This document shows positions 22,517 to 33,960 of a DNA stretch of 64,000 bases, one piece after another. The DNA comes from Diaporthe sp. PMI_573 (lineage: Eukaryota > Ascomycota > Sordariomycetes > Diaporthales > Diaporthaceae): positions 310,001-374,000 of the forward strand of contig JAJTUP010000055.1 in assembly GCA_021399435.1 (NCBI GenBank). Direction: 5' to 3'. Every line of letters begins with the position of its first letter. Position 1 is the stretch's first letter. Position numbers and translations under genes: made by a program. The notes beneath the pieces were generated by a model. It was given only the letters and a program-made list of their open reading frames with translations, made no database searches and was not told the origin of the DNA.

Positions 22517-23312
22517 TCACACCTCGCCGAAGTCCGTTGCCTTGCTGGAGACGAGCAGGCCGATGATGAGACCGAAGAGGCCCAGGACCGAACTGAAGAT
22601 CTCGATGACCAGGATCTTGACGAAGAGCGTAGGGTCCGCGGCGTCCGCCAGGGCCGCACCGCTACCGTTGATGCCTACCGCCACACCGCAGACCAGGTTG
22701 CAAACGCCCACGGTCAGGCCCGACCAGAACAGAGCGAAGCCGGTGTAGTATGTCTTGGCGTCATACAGCTCCTCGCCCTGAATCCCGTTTAGCTTGGCCG
22801 AGAAGACGATGGACATGATGACGCCGTAAATGGCGACGACCTCGCAGAAGATGATGGAGATGAGGTTCTTGGTTCGGATGCGGGGGGCGCGGACACCGCC
22901 ACCGACGATGGAAGATCCAGTGATGAAGATGCCCCTGAAAAGAACGACGTGTGAGTATCATGGGCCGCCCCAAGCTCCTGGAGGATGCCCGTACCATGCT
23001 GCTCCTACTACCGACAGGCCGATGCACAGCGAGATGCCCAGGCTGGCCCAAGCTGTTGGGGATACGGATTCGAGAAAGGCGCCGACCTAGATACGCGGTA
23101 GGGTCAGGTGATCGGGTTCATTTGCTCGCGAGGAAGTGTCATTGAACTGTATTGACGTACGTTGAAGGCCTCGCCGCTGCCAGTGAAGAGCATGTCTAAG
23201 GCCCGGTCAGCTGGATATCCATGAACTCGAAGGCTGGGCCCGGCGTGAACGTACAAGCTCCAACAATGGCCAGGGCGCCGGTGGCGCCACCGAGGGAGTA
23301 AGTCGTGCTCAT
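22517..23312 (-). CDS. VMA16: V-ATPase proteolipid subunit c''
   Basis: Four minus-strand exons, 23312-23255, 23195-23161, 23086-22995 and 22934-22517, 200 aa (yeast Vma16 is 213 aa). The second exon is only 35 bp. Membrane segments carry the c'' signatures [21 protein letters not shown] (here [19 protein letters not shown]), [19 protein letters not shown] with the conserved membrane Glu in [24 protein letters not shown] and [16 protein letters not shown]. It forms part of the proton-translocating ring of the vacuolar/endomembrane H+-ATPase. Divergent from TOA2. Subunit D (Vma8) lies at the right end of the window. Confidence 0.95.
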
Positions 23313-23655
23313 CCTGGGCGATGATGGAGAGCTTCGTCGAAGGGCTGGTGGGAGAGGTTGGTTGAATGTAGGAGGGCAGCAGAGGTTACGCGGACACAGC
23401 TCGACCGTCAAAGCTCCGGGAGGCTGTCCGTCATCAACATCGAGCTGGTACAGAGTTAAGTTGCCTCTGGTCTCGTCACGTGGCTGGCCAATCGGCAGGC
23501 AACACTACTTGGACCCACCCTTAGCCGGCTCCGGCTTTGTCATGCCGGTCCTCGGGTCCTCCCCTGGCCCTTCTTCCCAGCTGCCGCCTATTTAAGCCAG
23601 CCTGTCTCATGCATCGACAACCTCCGAAATACACCGACCGCACCGCAAGACAAAG
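23313..23655. promoter_or_regulatory. VMA16/TOA2 bidirectional promoter
   Basis: 343 bp between divergent start codons, including GC-rich CGGCTCCGG-type sequence. No coding exon seen. Confidence 0.5.
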
Positions 23656-24219
23656 ATGGCGTCCAGCGGGCAGCAATACTACGAGCTTTACCGCCGTAGC
23701 AGGTACATTGCGCTGCTCCGCACTCTGCTAAACTAAACCCACGTCGCACGGGCTAACAGGCATGCGCTGCGTGCGCTCTGAACAGCATCGGTGCCACTCT
23801 CACAGACACCCTCGATGACCTCATCACGGACACCCGCATCGACCCGCAGCTGGCGATGAAGATTCTGGCCAACTTCGATCGCGCGATCGCGGACGTGCTG
23901 CAGGACAAGGTGAAGGCGCGGCTGACATTCAAGGTAGGGATGACCTGCTGCGAAGCGAGCGCGCTTGGCTTGCCTCGGGACCCCCCGAAGGGCCCAAGGG
24001 AGCACAATGCGCAGTGGTAGTAGTAGGAGAAACAATACTAACGTGGAGGCACCTACCCATATACAGGGCTCGCTTGATACCTACCGATTCTGCGACGAGG
24101 TCTGGACTTTCCTGATCAAGAACGTCCAGTTCAAGATGGAGAACGGCGGACAGGCCGTGGTGGCCGACAAGGTCAAGATTGTCAGCTGCAACGCTAAACG
24201 CCCAGGAGAGGGGCAGTAG
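23656..24219 (+). CDS. TOA2: TFIIA small (gamma) subunit
   Basis: Three exons, 23656-23702, 23786-23933 and 24067-24219, 115 aa (yeast Toa2 122 aa). The start [29 protein letters not shown] is diagnostic, followed by the N-terminal four-helix segment ([15 protein letters not shown]) and the beta-barrel part ([33 protein letters not shown]). TFIIA stabilises TBP on promoter DNA. Several AG sites exist near the first acceptor; only the one ending at 23785 keeps RRSSIGATL in frame. Confidence 0.96.
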
Positions 24220-24843
24220 ATGTTGTGGTCGTCACGACTATCCGTCATATCAGCAGCATGACGCCGCCTGCAAGTCTCGATTCTCATACTGCGTGCGAGG
24301 CACCATGGTTGCGCAACTCGCCCACGACTTTTTCCTTGTTTTCCTTTTCGGCGTTAGCTCTCATCAGGCGTTTGAGACAGGTTCCTGAGGGATACAGGAC
24401 TTGGATGGGTTTCGGAATGTCCCATCCCGTAGATGCCTATCAAATTGAAGAACAGGGCTGCTCGTCCAGGCTCTGGGCGTCCTCCACAACCATCTTGCAT
24501 TCCCGTATATGTTGCCGATGTGTCAGTTGAGATATGCGACGTGAAAATGCCCTCAGAAAGGAAGCAACATGCGCAGGTTCCGTATTGTGTTCCTAATGCA
24601 TGCTTAGGAGCCAATCCCTGAGGCTCTCGGTTTCCCTAGGGTCTGGGGGAAAAGGGGGGGGGGGTCCATGGGCTTCTGTTAAACCACCAGGGCGACTCGA
24701 CCCCCTTTCGGCCAGAGCGACCTGATCACGCTGATATATCCAGACGCAAGTAAAGAACAAAATACTCGCCAACTTCATGCTGGCCACCCAAACACCCATC
24801 CACCACCTTGCCTCCATCCTTTCATCCCTGCCAACTCGCAGAA
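24220..24843. other. Intergenic with G11 tract
   Basis: 624 bp without a gene. An 11-base G run lies at 24654-24664. The last part is the probable leader of the TMEM42-like gene. Confidence 0.45.
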
Positions 24844-25787
24844 ATGCTTCGTCAGCGCCGCCCAGCCGGGGCTGGGGAAGAACCAGACCCCTGTTCTGGC
24901 ACCGGCAGCTCAAGTCATGCTGCCACATCAGAACCTGGCGTCATCAAGCAGTCGCGAGAGCCGGGATATCAGCCAGGCGAGCAGCATCCTCTGCCCAAGA
25001 CGAACACGGCACAGGCCACGGAAGCCGACGGGATGCCCTGGGTCCAGAGGAACCACTGGATCGTGCTGGCCGTTGCTAGTGGCGCATGCGCCGCTTTCAA
25101 CGGCGTGTTCGCGAAGCTGTACGTTGTCCCCAAGAGGAGACTTGCTCCGAGGCGACTTGTTTTGGGCTGGGCTGGCTGGCTGGCTGACTACAGGATAGTA
25201 CAACGAGCGATACAACCGTTAGCTTTGCACAGGGCATCGCTGGATTCTTCCATCTCGATTCTGTCGAGGGCTTTGTCGAATACTTTGTCCGCGCCGTAAG
25301 TTGGGCTGAGCCTCACAACTGAATCTCACCCTGCAATCGTCCAGGTGGATGGTGGAACCGTCGGACATCTCAAGGGCGTCAGACTGACAGTATATCGCAG
25401 GCCTTCTTTGGGCTCAACTTACTCTTCAACGGGGTGATGTGGGCCCTCTTTACCAAGGCGCTCGCTCGAGGCAACTCGACAACGCAGGTGTCAATCATGA
25501 ACACCTCGTCCAACTTCTTCATCACGGCCATACTCGGTCTTGTGGTCTTCTCCGAAGTCTTGCCTCCTCTTTGGTGGGTCGGAGCCACCTTCCTAGTCGC
25601 GGGCAACGTCATCATCGGGAGCAAGGACGAGGGCGGGAAGACTGAAGGAGATGAGGGCAGCCCTTCGTCTGGTCAAGATAGTTCTCGCAGGTACGAGATG
25701 GTGCCCGAGACAGATGGCGACGTGGCCACTGGTTTCAAAGACCATGAAGATGAGGACATAATCCAGCTAGGAGACCTGGGTGACTGA
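24844..25787 (+). CDS. TMEM42/EamA-like small membrane transporter
   Basis: Three exons, 24844-25118, 25199-25295 and 25401-25787, 252 aa. After a hydrophilic 68-residue N-terminus come membrane segments HWIVLAVASGACAAFNGVFAKL, AFFGLNLLFNGVMWALFTKAL, NFFITAILGLVVFSEVLPPLWW and VGATFLVAGNVIIGS, ending in an acidic tail. This is half of a drug/metabolite-transporter (EamA) unit, as in TMEM42 proteins; substrate unknown. At the first acceptor, the TAG ending at 25198 gives FAKLTTSDTTVSFAQG, the family-like reading; the CAG seven bases earlier does not keep the frame. Confidence 0.8.
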
Positions 25788-26275
25788 ATATGAGTTCAAC
25801 GATGTTGCGGGCTGACGAGACCGTGGAAGAGATGCTCTGCAACTCCTAGCCCCCCCGGTAGTGTCTTGCTCCCCAGTTGTGAACAATTGTATCTTCGTAT
25901 AGGATTTGGCCGAACTTGTCCCGTAAAGTTTGAGTAGTTCCATGTCAGGCCCAAACCCACCGAACCCCCCTAGGTCCAATGTCGACGTGCTCCAAACAAA
26001 GTGTGGTCGGATTCGCTTGTTGTTTCCCGTTCTATCTTCACTATTTGCAACGCGAAACATGTTCACACATCGAAATGCTTAGGATGAGCTAAAGTTGTGG
26101 CATACTATAAGAGCGACTTTTGAGAAGAATTCGGCAAGTATAGGAGACTACGCTGTACCACATGACCGAGAGATTATGCTCGTGAGGCCTTGACTACTGC
26201 TCTTCGCGGCCTCAGAGGGCCGTCGGAATCATGCTTTCCTCTCCAAGCCTGAAGGTTATCTTGATTAAGATACTA
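25788..26275. other. Convergent intergenic, no gene seen
   Basis: 488 bp between converging genes, AT-richer than its neighbours. No feature recognised. Confidence 0.45.
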
Positions 26276-28253
26276 CTACAAGACTGCCACAACGGAAGAT
26301 CTAGTGCAAACGGTGATGGTATTACAAAGGTGGCTGCCTAAAGGATGCACAACAATGCGATTCCGGACGGGGTGAAGAGAACGCTTGCGAGTTTGAGGCG
26401 ACACATTCAGACCGACAACGACTCGCTTGGCCGAGGTTCCGGACAGAGAGACGCCCTCATCGGCCAGTGCCTGTCTCAGATCAGCAAGGGTAGCCGTCGA
26501 GGTTGACGCCGGTACCTCGATCTCCTCAAAGCTGTCCAGCTGTTAGCGAATATACCCTTCTGAAGGGATTGACATGCGTAGACTTACTAGTAGACACCGT
26601 AAGGTCCTGGTTTTCCAGCTGCTTTGGCGGCCTCGCCACCTATGAGTAGGTCAGTTGAGTGGTCAAAGAGATGCGGCAGGGATCTCGCCGCTCACCGTTG
26701 AGCTCCTGTCGGCCGATGAGCTTGAGTTTTCCTCCGATGCCCTGCACAAAGTCCGTTTCTCGGTACCCAGAGTTTGCAACGGGCGCCAAGTAACGTCCAG
26801 ACTTGGAGTTGATCATCAGTAGGTAGTCTTTTGTCGTCGTGAACATGCCATCGCCGAGATTTAGAGTGGTAGCCATGACCTTTCGGATCAGATCTCTGTC
26901 CTCAGTTCTGCCACGGTTGACATTGACGACCAGATCTTGGCTTTATTAGCACCTGGACTGATACAAGTTTGAAACCACTTGGAGGATGGCGAAAACACAG
27001 GGAAAAAATGAAGAGCTAGAAAACTTAAAAGACGGAAAGGGGCCCGGGGAGGGGGGCACCGGAAGGCAGAATAAACAACATACCTGAGACTTCGTAAATA
27101 CCCGGCGTCCCTTTGCTGATCGTGCCTGCTTTGAGATTATTCAACATGGTGATCTAAACTCTGTCAGTACATAACCAACCTCTATTCTTCAAAACCAGTT
27201 GGTGAGTGGTCGAGGACATATACTTTTTGCCGACTTCTGTCAACAAGCAAAACGATCTGCAGGCTGTGAAGTGGGTTCCTCGGGGGTTCACTTACTGTAG
27301 GAGCTTCCAAGTCAGTTGAGCGGATGACTAGGCCATTTGCAGCTGGCAGCTTTGTGATCGCGGGTTCAAAATCGGGCCAAATATAGTAGAATTGCGCCCA
27401 CGTCCTCAGGGCAGAGGTCTCCTGTGAATTGAGGCCATACACTCTGGTTGTCGCAGGCGCAATCTTGACCCAATCCGGCTGGTTCTTCGACGCCTCCAGG
27501 AGGAGACTACTCAGTTCATCGACATTGACTGATACTGACTGGCCCTCCGCGTACCACTTGGCGAAACCCTCGCTCATGGTAGTGATGAGCTTTGTCTCGT
27601 CAGCCGTGATGCCGGCGGTGCTGGATAGTGCAGCGATCGTACGCTCGGCTAGAGGAATGGCCTCAGTCGTTCCGATCTCAGTGGTCAGACCCTTTTTGAT
27701 CGTTCCAAACGCTCTCTGGAGCTTCGAGCTTCTGCGGGCTCAAAAAACAGCACAGCTTCCTGAGAATGTCCCTTTGCCGGTGCAGCAATTTGGCGCCTCC
27801 ACCCTCGACGCGAGACGGCAAAGTTACACTGGGGGATGGCGACGTCGGAGGTCGGCGGGGTGTTACCGAATGAAGACGCGGTCATGTTGGTCACCTGGGC
27901 CTGGGGGAAGTACAGCGGCGTCTTGGTGGGCGGGACGACGAGCTTGCCGCTGTCATCGGCATAGGCACAGAAGCCTGAATTTGTGGACGAAGAGAGAGTA
28001 AGAGGGTCTCCCGAGGTGCTGGGTCTGTCGGGGGCATCCAAGGATGAGGTGAAGATGGTGAAGGGGAGCCTCCGTCAAGGGCAACCTGAGCAGTCAACAA
28101 GGTCAGCCACCAGGAGGTTGCGCCAGGGTGATCGATTTCAGATCTTACATAGAAGGTTTGCTTCTTGTCCAGATTGCACGCTCCCACTTTCACGGTTGAA
28201 CCATCGGAAGTATCCCAACAACCACCGCCAGTTGCAGCAGGAAAGGACGCTTG
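26276..28253 (-). CDS. Hypothetical multi-exon protein, 5' end unresolved, frame break
   Basis: Minus strand. Supported exons: 28253-28149 (CWDTSDGSTVKVGACN...QTFY), 28085-27803, 27731-27296, 27153-27084, 26935-26696, 26639-26588 and 26531-26276. The frame changes by one base at a C4 run (plus-strand G4, 28063-28066): reading through gives SPSPSS, whereas one extra C would give GGSPFTIFTSSLDAPD and join the long downstream frame. A first exon with a start codon was not found. The 3' half (26276-27147) could alone encode a 203-aa protein from the ATG at 27147, but a good acceptor at 27154 (CTGAC branch, TTTAG) joins it in phase to the upstream exon as EAPTITMLNNL. The family is not recognised; the N-terminal Cys/Trp pattern is faintly lectin-like. 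Confidence 0.5.
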
Positions 28254-29928
28254 CTGCTTTTTATCTCACACAGCAGCCTCATCTTCATCAACCGTTCGCC
28301 AGCCCATGGCCTTGCCTGTCCTGACCTGACCGGGTTCGCGGCGCACAGACTGCATGCCTCTTGGTAGACATGAAGCTGGGAGCAGGGCTTAGCGGTGCGG
28401 ACCGTGACTAAAGACACGCAGCCTCTCGATGCCGGTGTTTCACACCTCAGCCTTGTGAGTCTACTCAGGCTACATTTGGAAGCCTCTCTTGATAGTTACA
28501 CGAACTAGTCGAACGACTTTCAGCACTCTGGTAGACCTAGATGCGATCCGCTGCGGCAAGCCCCGGACACGAGTGGAGACATGACATTATTGAGTAGCAG
28601 AATGTGTGTTTACGGCAGCATTTATCTGGACCTTTCGATCTTGGCAGGGCATCTAGACCTGCCACACCAGACTACCGTGTTCCTGGCCTGACCCGCTGGC
28701 AGGGCAATGCCTTGATTTTCCGTTGTCTTATTCGGTAGGCTCGGTACCAAGATGCAGAGCGCTCCACCATGATTGTACATTGATGGCAGGGGTCGGGTCG
28801 AAACGCGGGGCTGTTGATGCGTGAGCACTGAGGTGATGATCTCGTGCATAAGGCCGTAAACAACACGAGGTGGAGGAGGCCATCCAGGGCTGCCAGGCTC
28901 AGGTTGGCTTGGATCAAAGGGTGCGGGGAGGGGCGCCCAGATGGAGGATTACGCGGACTCGTCGCACGTTTTGTCCAGTTGCCGATGCGGTCCAAACAGC
29001 GGCACAGTGTGCACAGTGGGCGTGCCCAGGTGTCTGGCAGCTTGGGGGGCTTCGTGGCTCACACTGTCTGTTCGATAGTCGGTCCGGCTGGTCTCAACCT
29101 GGGAAAGCTTGAATGCTGTTGGACCCGTCGTAACGGGATGTCAGGATGTCAGGGCGGCGGCCACTCACTGGTCGGTTGGCTCAGTTTGCCACTAAAACAC
29201 GCCGGGGGGGGGGATTGGCCGACCTGCCAGCCCTGCCAACCGGCCCCTATTCTTAGATGCCACAGTCAGGCAAGTCGGGATCTTCCCAGCTGCCAGGCAG
29301 CCTACCTACCTCCCTAGGTAGGTACCTAGGTAGGTAGGCAGGCACCAAGCACCTCGACAGTGCGACTGCAATTCCCGCATTCATCAGGGCAGAAACCAAT
29401 TACCAGCCAACGTACTATTATTACTGTCTAGGCCCGTCGTCTCGTCTTCTTCCTCCCTGCTCCGTCCTCAACCAACTCTGGCAGGAACTCGGCTCGGTCG
29501 ATCCCCTCGTTCTCGATAAGAGACATGTCCTTTTAACTCGATGCACTCTACTTCTGTGTCACTCGCTACCAGAATCAACATTTAAATTTTGGCTTTCTTT
29601 GCTGTGCATCACTATCATCGCAACCCCCGTCTCCCTCCCCTTGATCCGCACTCCTCCGATCACCCGTTTCCTCATTTGGGACAGCCATCTTCCCTTCTCC
29701 GTTTCGTGACTGCCCCGGCGACGTCACTCGCCTCTTTTCCTCTCACACTTCCACGACTCCGTCTTCATTTCATCTCACTGGATCGTGCGTGGCCACAACC
29801 GAGATTCAATTCGTTCCTGCCAAACGTCAACAGCCACGGCCTCCAATAGACCGATAGCGAATCACCAACAGGCTGCACCATCAATTGCGTAGCATCTCAG
29901 CGAGGAGCGACCGCGTCGCGTAGTCCCA
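28254..29928. other. Intergenic with promoter repeats
   Basis: About 1.7 kb. A G10 run lies at 29204-29213 and a palindromic CCTACCTACC/GGTAGGTAGG element at 29301-29338. The last 400 bp are pyrimidine-rich and look like the promoter and leader of the apyrase gene. An unplaced first exon of the unknown minus-strand gene may lie near the left end. Confidence 0.45.
29301..29338. repeat. CCTACCTACC/GGTAGGTAGG inverted repeat
   Basis: 10-bp perfect arms at 29301-29310 and 29329-29338, with nested CCTAGG/TACCTAGGTA palindromes between them. It lies about 590 bp upstream of the apyrase start. Confidence 0.85.
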
Positions 29929-32045
29929 ATGGGCAAGAAATGTGCTTTCGACCCAACACCAAGCTCCATCCGTGGTGCCTTTTTGCTAACCTGTCCTCCT
30001 TTGCAGGGCGATACGGGATTGTCCTGGACGCTGGATCCTCGGGGACGCGGCTGCACATCTACAGGTGGAAAGACCCCGCAAAGGCTAGGAAAAAAGCCTC
30101 AAAACAAGAACTGGGGAGCCTGCCGAAACTGCACACAGAGAAGAAATGGACGAGGAAGATACATCCAGGCGTGTCGACCTACGGCGAAAACCCTACCGCC
30201 GTCGGCCCGGACCACCTCCAGGGCCTCGTCGACCATGCTCTCGATATCATCCCAAAGGACCAGGTGGATGACACTCCCATATTCCTCATGGCAACGGCTG
30301 GTATGCGACTCCTCCCCAAGGTCCAGCAGTCAGCCCTCACCCGCGAGATTTGCTCCTACCTCCGCGCCAACACAGACTTCTCACTACCCGATTGCGACCT
30401 CCACATCCAGGTTATCCCCGGCGAGACAGAAGGTCTATACGGCTGGATAGCAACGAATTACCTGCTGGGCGGCTTCGACCACCCTGAGGACCACAACCAT
30501 GGCAAGGGACACAGCACCTACGGCTTCCTCGACATGGGTGGCGCCTCAGCACAGATCGCCTTCGCGCCCAATGCGACCGAGGCTGCGAAGCACGCGAATG
30601 ATCTGAAGCTTTTGCGCATGCGGACATTGGATGGGGAACGATCGGAGTACAAGGTCTTCACGGCCACTTGGTTGGGATTCGGCGTGAACCAGGCTCGGGA
30701 GAACTACGTTAAGAAGCTTGTGGACATGTACGATGCCGATGTTACCGAAGTCCCCGATCCATGCCTCCCCAAGGGGCTGCGGACCACAACGGCCGGGGAA
30801 CCTGTCGATGGCGCCCATTCAACTGGCTTGGTATTATTAGGAACCGGAGACTTCACCAGTTGCCTGAAACACACTTTCCCTCTATTGGGAAAAGACGCTC
30901 CATGTGTCGACGAGCCGTGTTTACTGAATGGTCAACACATCCCTGCCATTGACTTTGATGTCAATCACTTCGTCGGTGTGTCGGAGTATTGGCATACGAC
31001 ACACGGTGTCTTTGGCCAAGGCGACACTGCGTACGACCTGAAGACATATCAAAGCAAGGTGGAAGACTTCTGCACCGCGGACTGGGACACCATCGTGAAT
31101 ACGAAGATTGATGCGCGGAAGAAGAAGGACCATGCCAAAAACGCCCAAGAGGCGTGTTTCAAGGCATCGTGGCTGATCAACGTCCTGCACGACGGCATTG
31201 GCGTTCCTCGTCTGGGTCTGGACCACACGCCCACCGTCAACGCGTCACAGAGCGCGCTGGAGCAAGCCAAGGACAAGGGGTTCTTGGACCCCTTCCAGCC
31301 GGTGGACAAGATCGACGGGATCGAGGTTAGCTGGACTTTGGGGCCCATGGTCCTGTATGCTGCTGGGCAGATTCCCCCGAGGAGCACAGATTTCCTGCCT
31401 GTCGGCTTCGGCAGCAATACAAACGCCGTACCGGACGATTTTAACTACGCCGGATCAAGCTTTAAGACGGATAATGACGATGACGACGATTGGGACGACG
31501 CGATCGAGGACCTGGTCGACCATGCCAAGCCGAGCAAATCATCCAGTTTTCTTCTGTTCATCTTGATCCTGCTATTGATTGGCTACTTCTTCCGAAAGCG
31601 AGATCGCAGAATGCGCTTCCTCAACAAGTTCAGCGGGTTCACTGGACGGTGGAGGAAGCCCGGCAGCCCGAAGAAGAACGCGCGGGGTCTGTCAGTTCTG
31701 ACGAACAAGCTTTTTGGCAGGAACTCTGCCCATTACGAACGTGTCATCGAGGAAGGCGAGGCGAGTCAGTTTGAACTGGGCGACATCGACTCGGACGAGA
31801 CCGACCACTCCGATAGCAGCGAGGGCTCGAAACTAGGCAGGACCTCAGGGCTGGCCACTCCCAAGCTGACCATGGACCGATTCGACTCCGGCTCAGTCCT
31901 TGATAGAGCCGGACTGGTGGTGCGGACCGAAAGCCGGGAGAGGCTCGTACCGCCTAGCATGTTCAACAACCCAGGCCGGCGGAGCAGGGCTGGCAGCCCC
32001 ACCAGGCTCAAGAGCCCATTGATGGCACCGCTGCAAGAAGATTAA
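29929..32045 (+). CDS. YND1: GDA1/CD39 nucleoside phosphatase (Ynd1-type Golgi apyrase)
   Basis: Two exons, 29929-29941 and 30007-32045, 683 aa. The 13-bp first exon gives MGKKWRYGIVLDAGSSGTR, matching the fungal Ynd1 start; a later donor (GTGCCT) would leave an implausible 32-nt intron. Apyrase conserved regions are clear: ACR1 DAGSSGTRLHIYRW, ACR2 FLMATAGMRLL, ACR3 TEGLYGWIATNYLLG and ACR4 FLDMGGASAQIAF. A C-terminal membrane span (SSFLLFILILLLIGYFF) precedes a 140-residue basic/Ser-rich cytosolic tail. Ynd1 hydrolyses nucleoside di- and triphosphates in the Golgi lumen, which allows sugar-nucleotide exchange for glycosylation. Confidence 0.93.
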
Positions 32046-33166
32046 TGTTTATGAAGCTTAGGAGATACCACTGTTAAGAGACTTGATGTACGGCATAACG
32101 GACCATTACCTTCAGACACTACATGATTTTAATACTTTTGGTGGAAAGGAGCTAGAGGCATTCTTACCGGAGCAGGCGTTGAGGGCGGAGTTCAACCTGG
32201 GTCTCATGTCAACGTCTTGGGCGTTGTCCAATGGCAGGCGGGAAGGCTTAGATTTACCCAGGTATCGAGGGGGTCAGAGTCTTAAAGCATTATTCATTCT
32301 GCTACTACCACATCATGACGGGCTGTGTTGGTTGACTGCACGTCTTTCACCATAGCTACAGGATATTCTGGCCGTGTCTATTCTATTTGACATGATCGCC
32401 GCCGTCGTCTTCATTTCCGGCTACTATCTACTGTGACTAGCTCCACACTTTGTTTGATGCCTTCTCGCGCCATTGCTCAATGCGGCTGCTGCTGCAGCAG
32501 CTATAATACTTGAAAACCCGAGCCAGCAGGTGACAGCAGCCGGGGGACTTTTTGGAGTTTACCCCTTGCCTTGCAATCTCATGGTGGAGGTCAGGCGAAG
32601 ATGCCTAGCCTGCCTCGATCCATCCCTTAGATAAGACGACCCATGTAATTGCGACGACGACGGACACCACCACCACAAACACCAACAACAACAACAGCCT
32701 TGGCTTTCCAGCTAATCACCTGGGACCTCCTTAAATCCCACATTCGAAACCTAACATCTGACATCTGACAACTGATATCGCAGCAGACAGCACAGTTTCG
32801 TCACGGGGCCGAGGGGGCTCGCTGAGTCTCGTCTTACTGCGTCGACGGATTCCGAGCAGCCTGCCGGTCTCTGACTCAGCCGGCACACAGATCAAGTCCC
32901 AGAACCAGACCACTTCCTTTCCGCTCAACAACACAAAGGAAAGCGAGCGATGTCTCACCGGAAAACGCAGTGAGAGGCAGGCAGGCAGGCAGACGCAGGC
33001 GGCAACCATCGAGTTGCCGGCCGGGAGCGTATGCATCTTCACATGCGAGGCGAGAACATGTCGTCCGTCCGTTCCTGATCGGTCGAGGGGCTAGAGAGGC
33101 CAGACCACGTCGGCGCTCGCTTTCGTTCTCCCCACGCGCGCACTCCATCTGCAACCGGTGAACGAT
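32046..33166. other. Convergent intergenic with microsatellites
   Basis: 1.1 kb between converging genes, with an ACC/AAC-rich stretch near 32660-32700 and a GGCA run at about 32977-32991. Open frames here do not look coding. Confidence 0.45.
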
Positions 33167-33790
33167 TCAGTCGTCCCTCTCGAGGAAGCCCGGGTCGCTT
33201 CGCACCCTGCTCTCGAACTTCTTCCACCAGTCCTCGAAGGCTTTCATCGGCACGACTTCGACCTGGCCGGCCTGGCCGGAGAAGCTGGAGAGGAAGTTGA
33301 AGGCGTTCTTGATAATGCGCTGCGCGAGAACCAGCGTGCTGGGCTGGCCGGCGGCGGCGGCCGCGGCGGGGACCAGGGCGAGCGACCCTGGGGCAGCTGT
33401 CGACTTGGCGGCCTGCAGCTCTGTGATGCGGCTCGCCACCGAGCCGGCGTCCTCGATGCTGACCCCCAGGTTGATCTGGCCGCCAGGGGCGGAGAGCGAC
33501 GACTCGTTGAGCTTGAAGATGGCGGACTCCTTGCCGGGGCCCACGCCGCCCAGGAACTTGGAGTTGGGAACCTCCTGGCCCTGCGAGCGGTCGGGCGGGG
33601 TAACGAGGTAGATTGCCGCGGCGGTGTTGTTGGGCAGGACGACGCCCGGCAACAGGAAGATGACGACGTGGCTGAAGGACTTTGGGGTGGTTGATATGCT
33701 ATAGATGAAGGAAGTCTGTGAGGGGGTCTCGGTCGGCTGAGTAATGACGGGCAGGCCTGCCGGGACGAGGCCGAATAGTGGTTGCGACAT
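33167..33790 (-). CDS. OPI10: Hikeshi/Opi10 family protein
   Basis: Intronless, 207 aa, the usual length of the family. The start MSQPLFGLVPAGLPVITQP is the conserved N-terminus that binds FG nucleoporins in human Hikeshi. Further family segments are VVIFLLPGVVLPNNTAAAIYLV, FKLNESS, INLGVSIE and the C-terminal ALAQRII-like LVLAQRIIKNAFNFLSSF with MKAFEDWWKKFE. Hikeshi imports Hsp70 into the nucleus during heat stress; the yeast relative Opi10 was named for inositol overproduction. Confidence 0.94.
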   Translation of the reverse strand: MSQPLFGLVPAGLPVITQPTETPSQTSFIYSISTTPKSFSHVVIFLLPGVVLPNNTAAAIYLVTPPDRSQGQEVPNSKFLGGVGPGKESAIFKLNESSLSAPGGQINLGVSIEDAGSVASRITELQAAKSTAAPGSLALVPAAAAAAGQPSTLVLAQRIIKNAFNFLSSFSGQAGQVEVVPMKAFEDWWKKFESRVRSDPGFLERDD

Positions 33791-33892
33791 GGTTGCGCGT
33801 GATCCTGGATTCTCTGACCGACCCGGTGATTCCAGGGGGATGGCCTATGTGAAGCCTTTCCTCCTTCCTCCCTTGGTACGTGGTGTAGGTGT

Positions 33893-33960
33893 GTGCTTGT
33901 GCTCGTGCTCGTGCTCGTGCGTGTGCGTGTGCGTGCGCGTGTGCGTGTGCGTGCGCGTGT
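33893..33960 (+). repeat. GTGC/GTGT-rich microsatellite
   Basis: Alternating GCTC-GT and GCGT/GTGT units over nearly 70 bp, just upstream of the OPI10 start. Purine-pyrimidine alternation could favour Z-DNA. Confidence 0.85.

Noticed and set aside
28844..29317. Plus-strand open frame of 157 codons
   Set aside because: Arg/Gly/Cys-rich composition typical of chance open frames in GC-rich DNA; no family motif, and it spans a G10 run.
29929..29974. Longer first exon of the apyrase gene ending at the GTGCCT donor
   Set aside because: It would leave a 32-nt intron and disrupt the conserved KWRYGIVLDAGSS start, which the earlier GTGCTT donor preserves.
32731..33154. Overlapping minus-strand open frames next to OPI10
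   Set aside because: Low-complexity Arg/Pro/Cys content, no family signature, and placed in the 3' region of OPI10.
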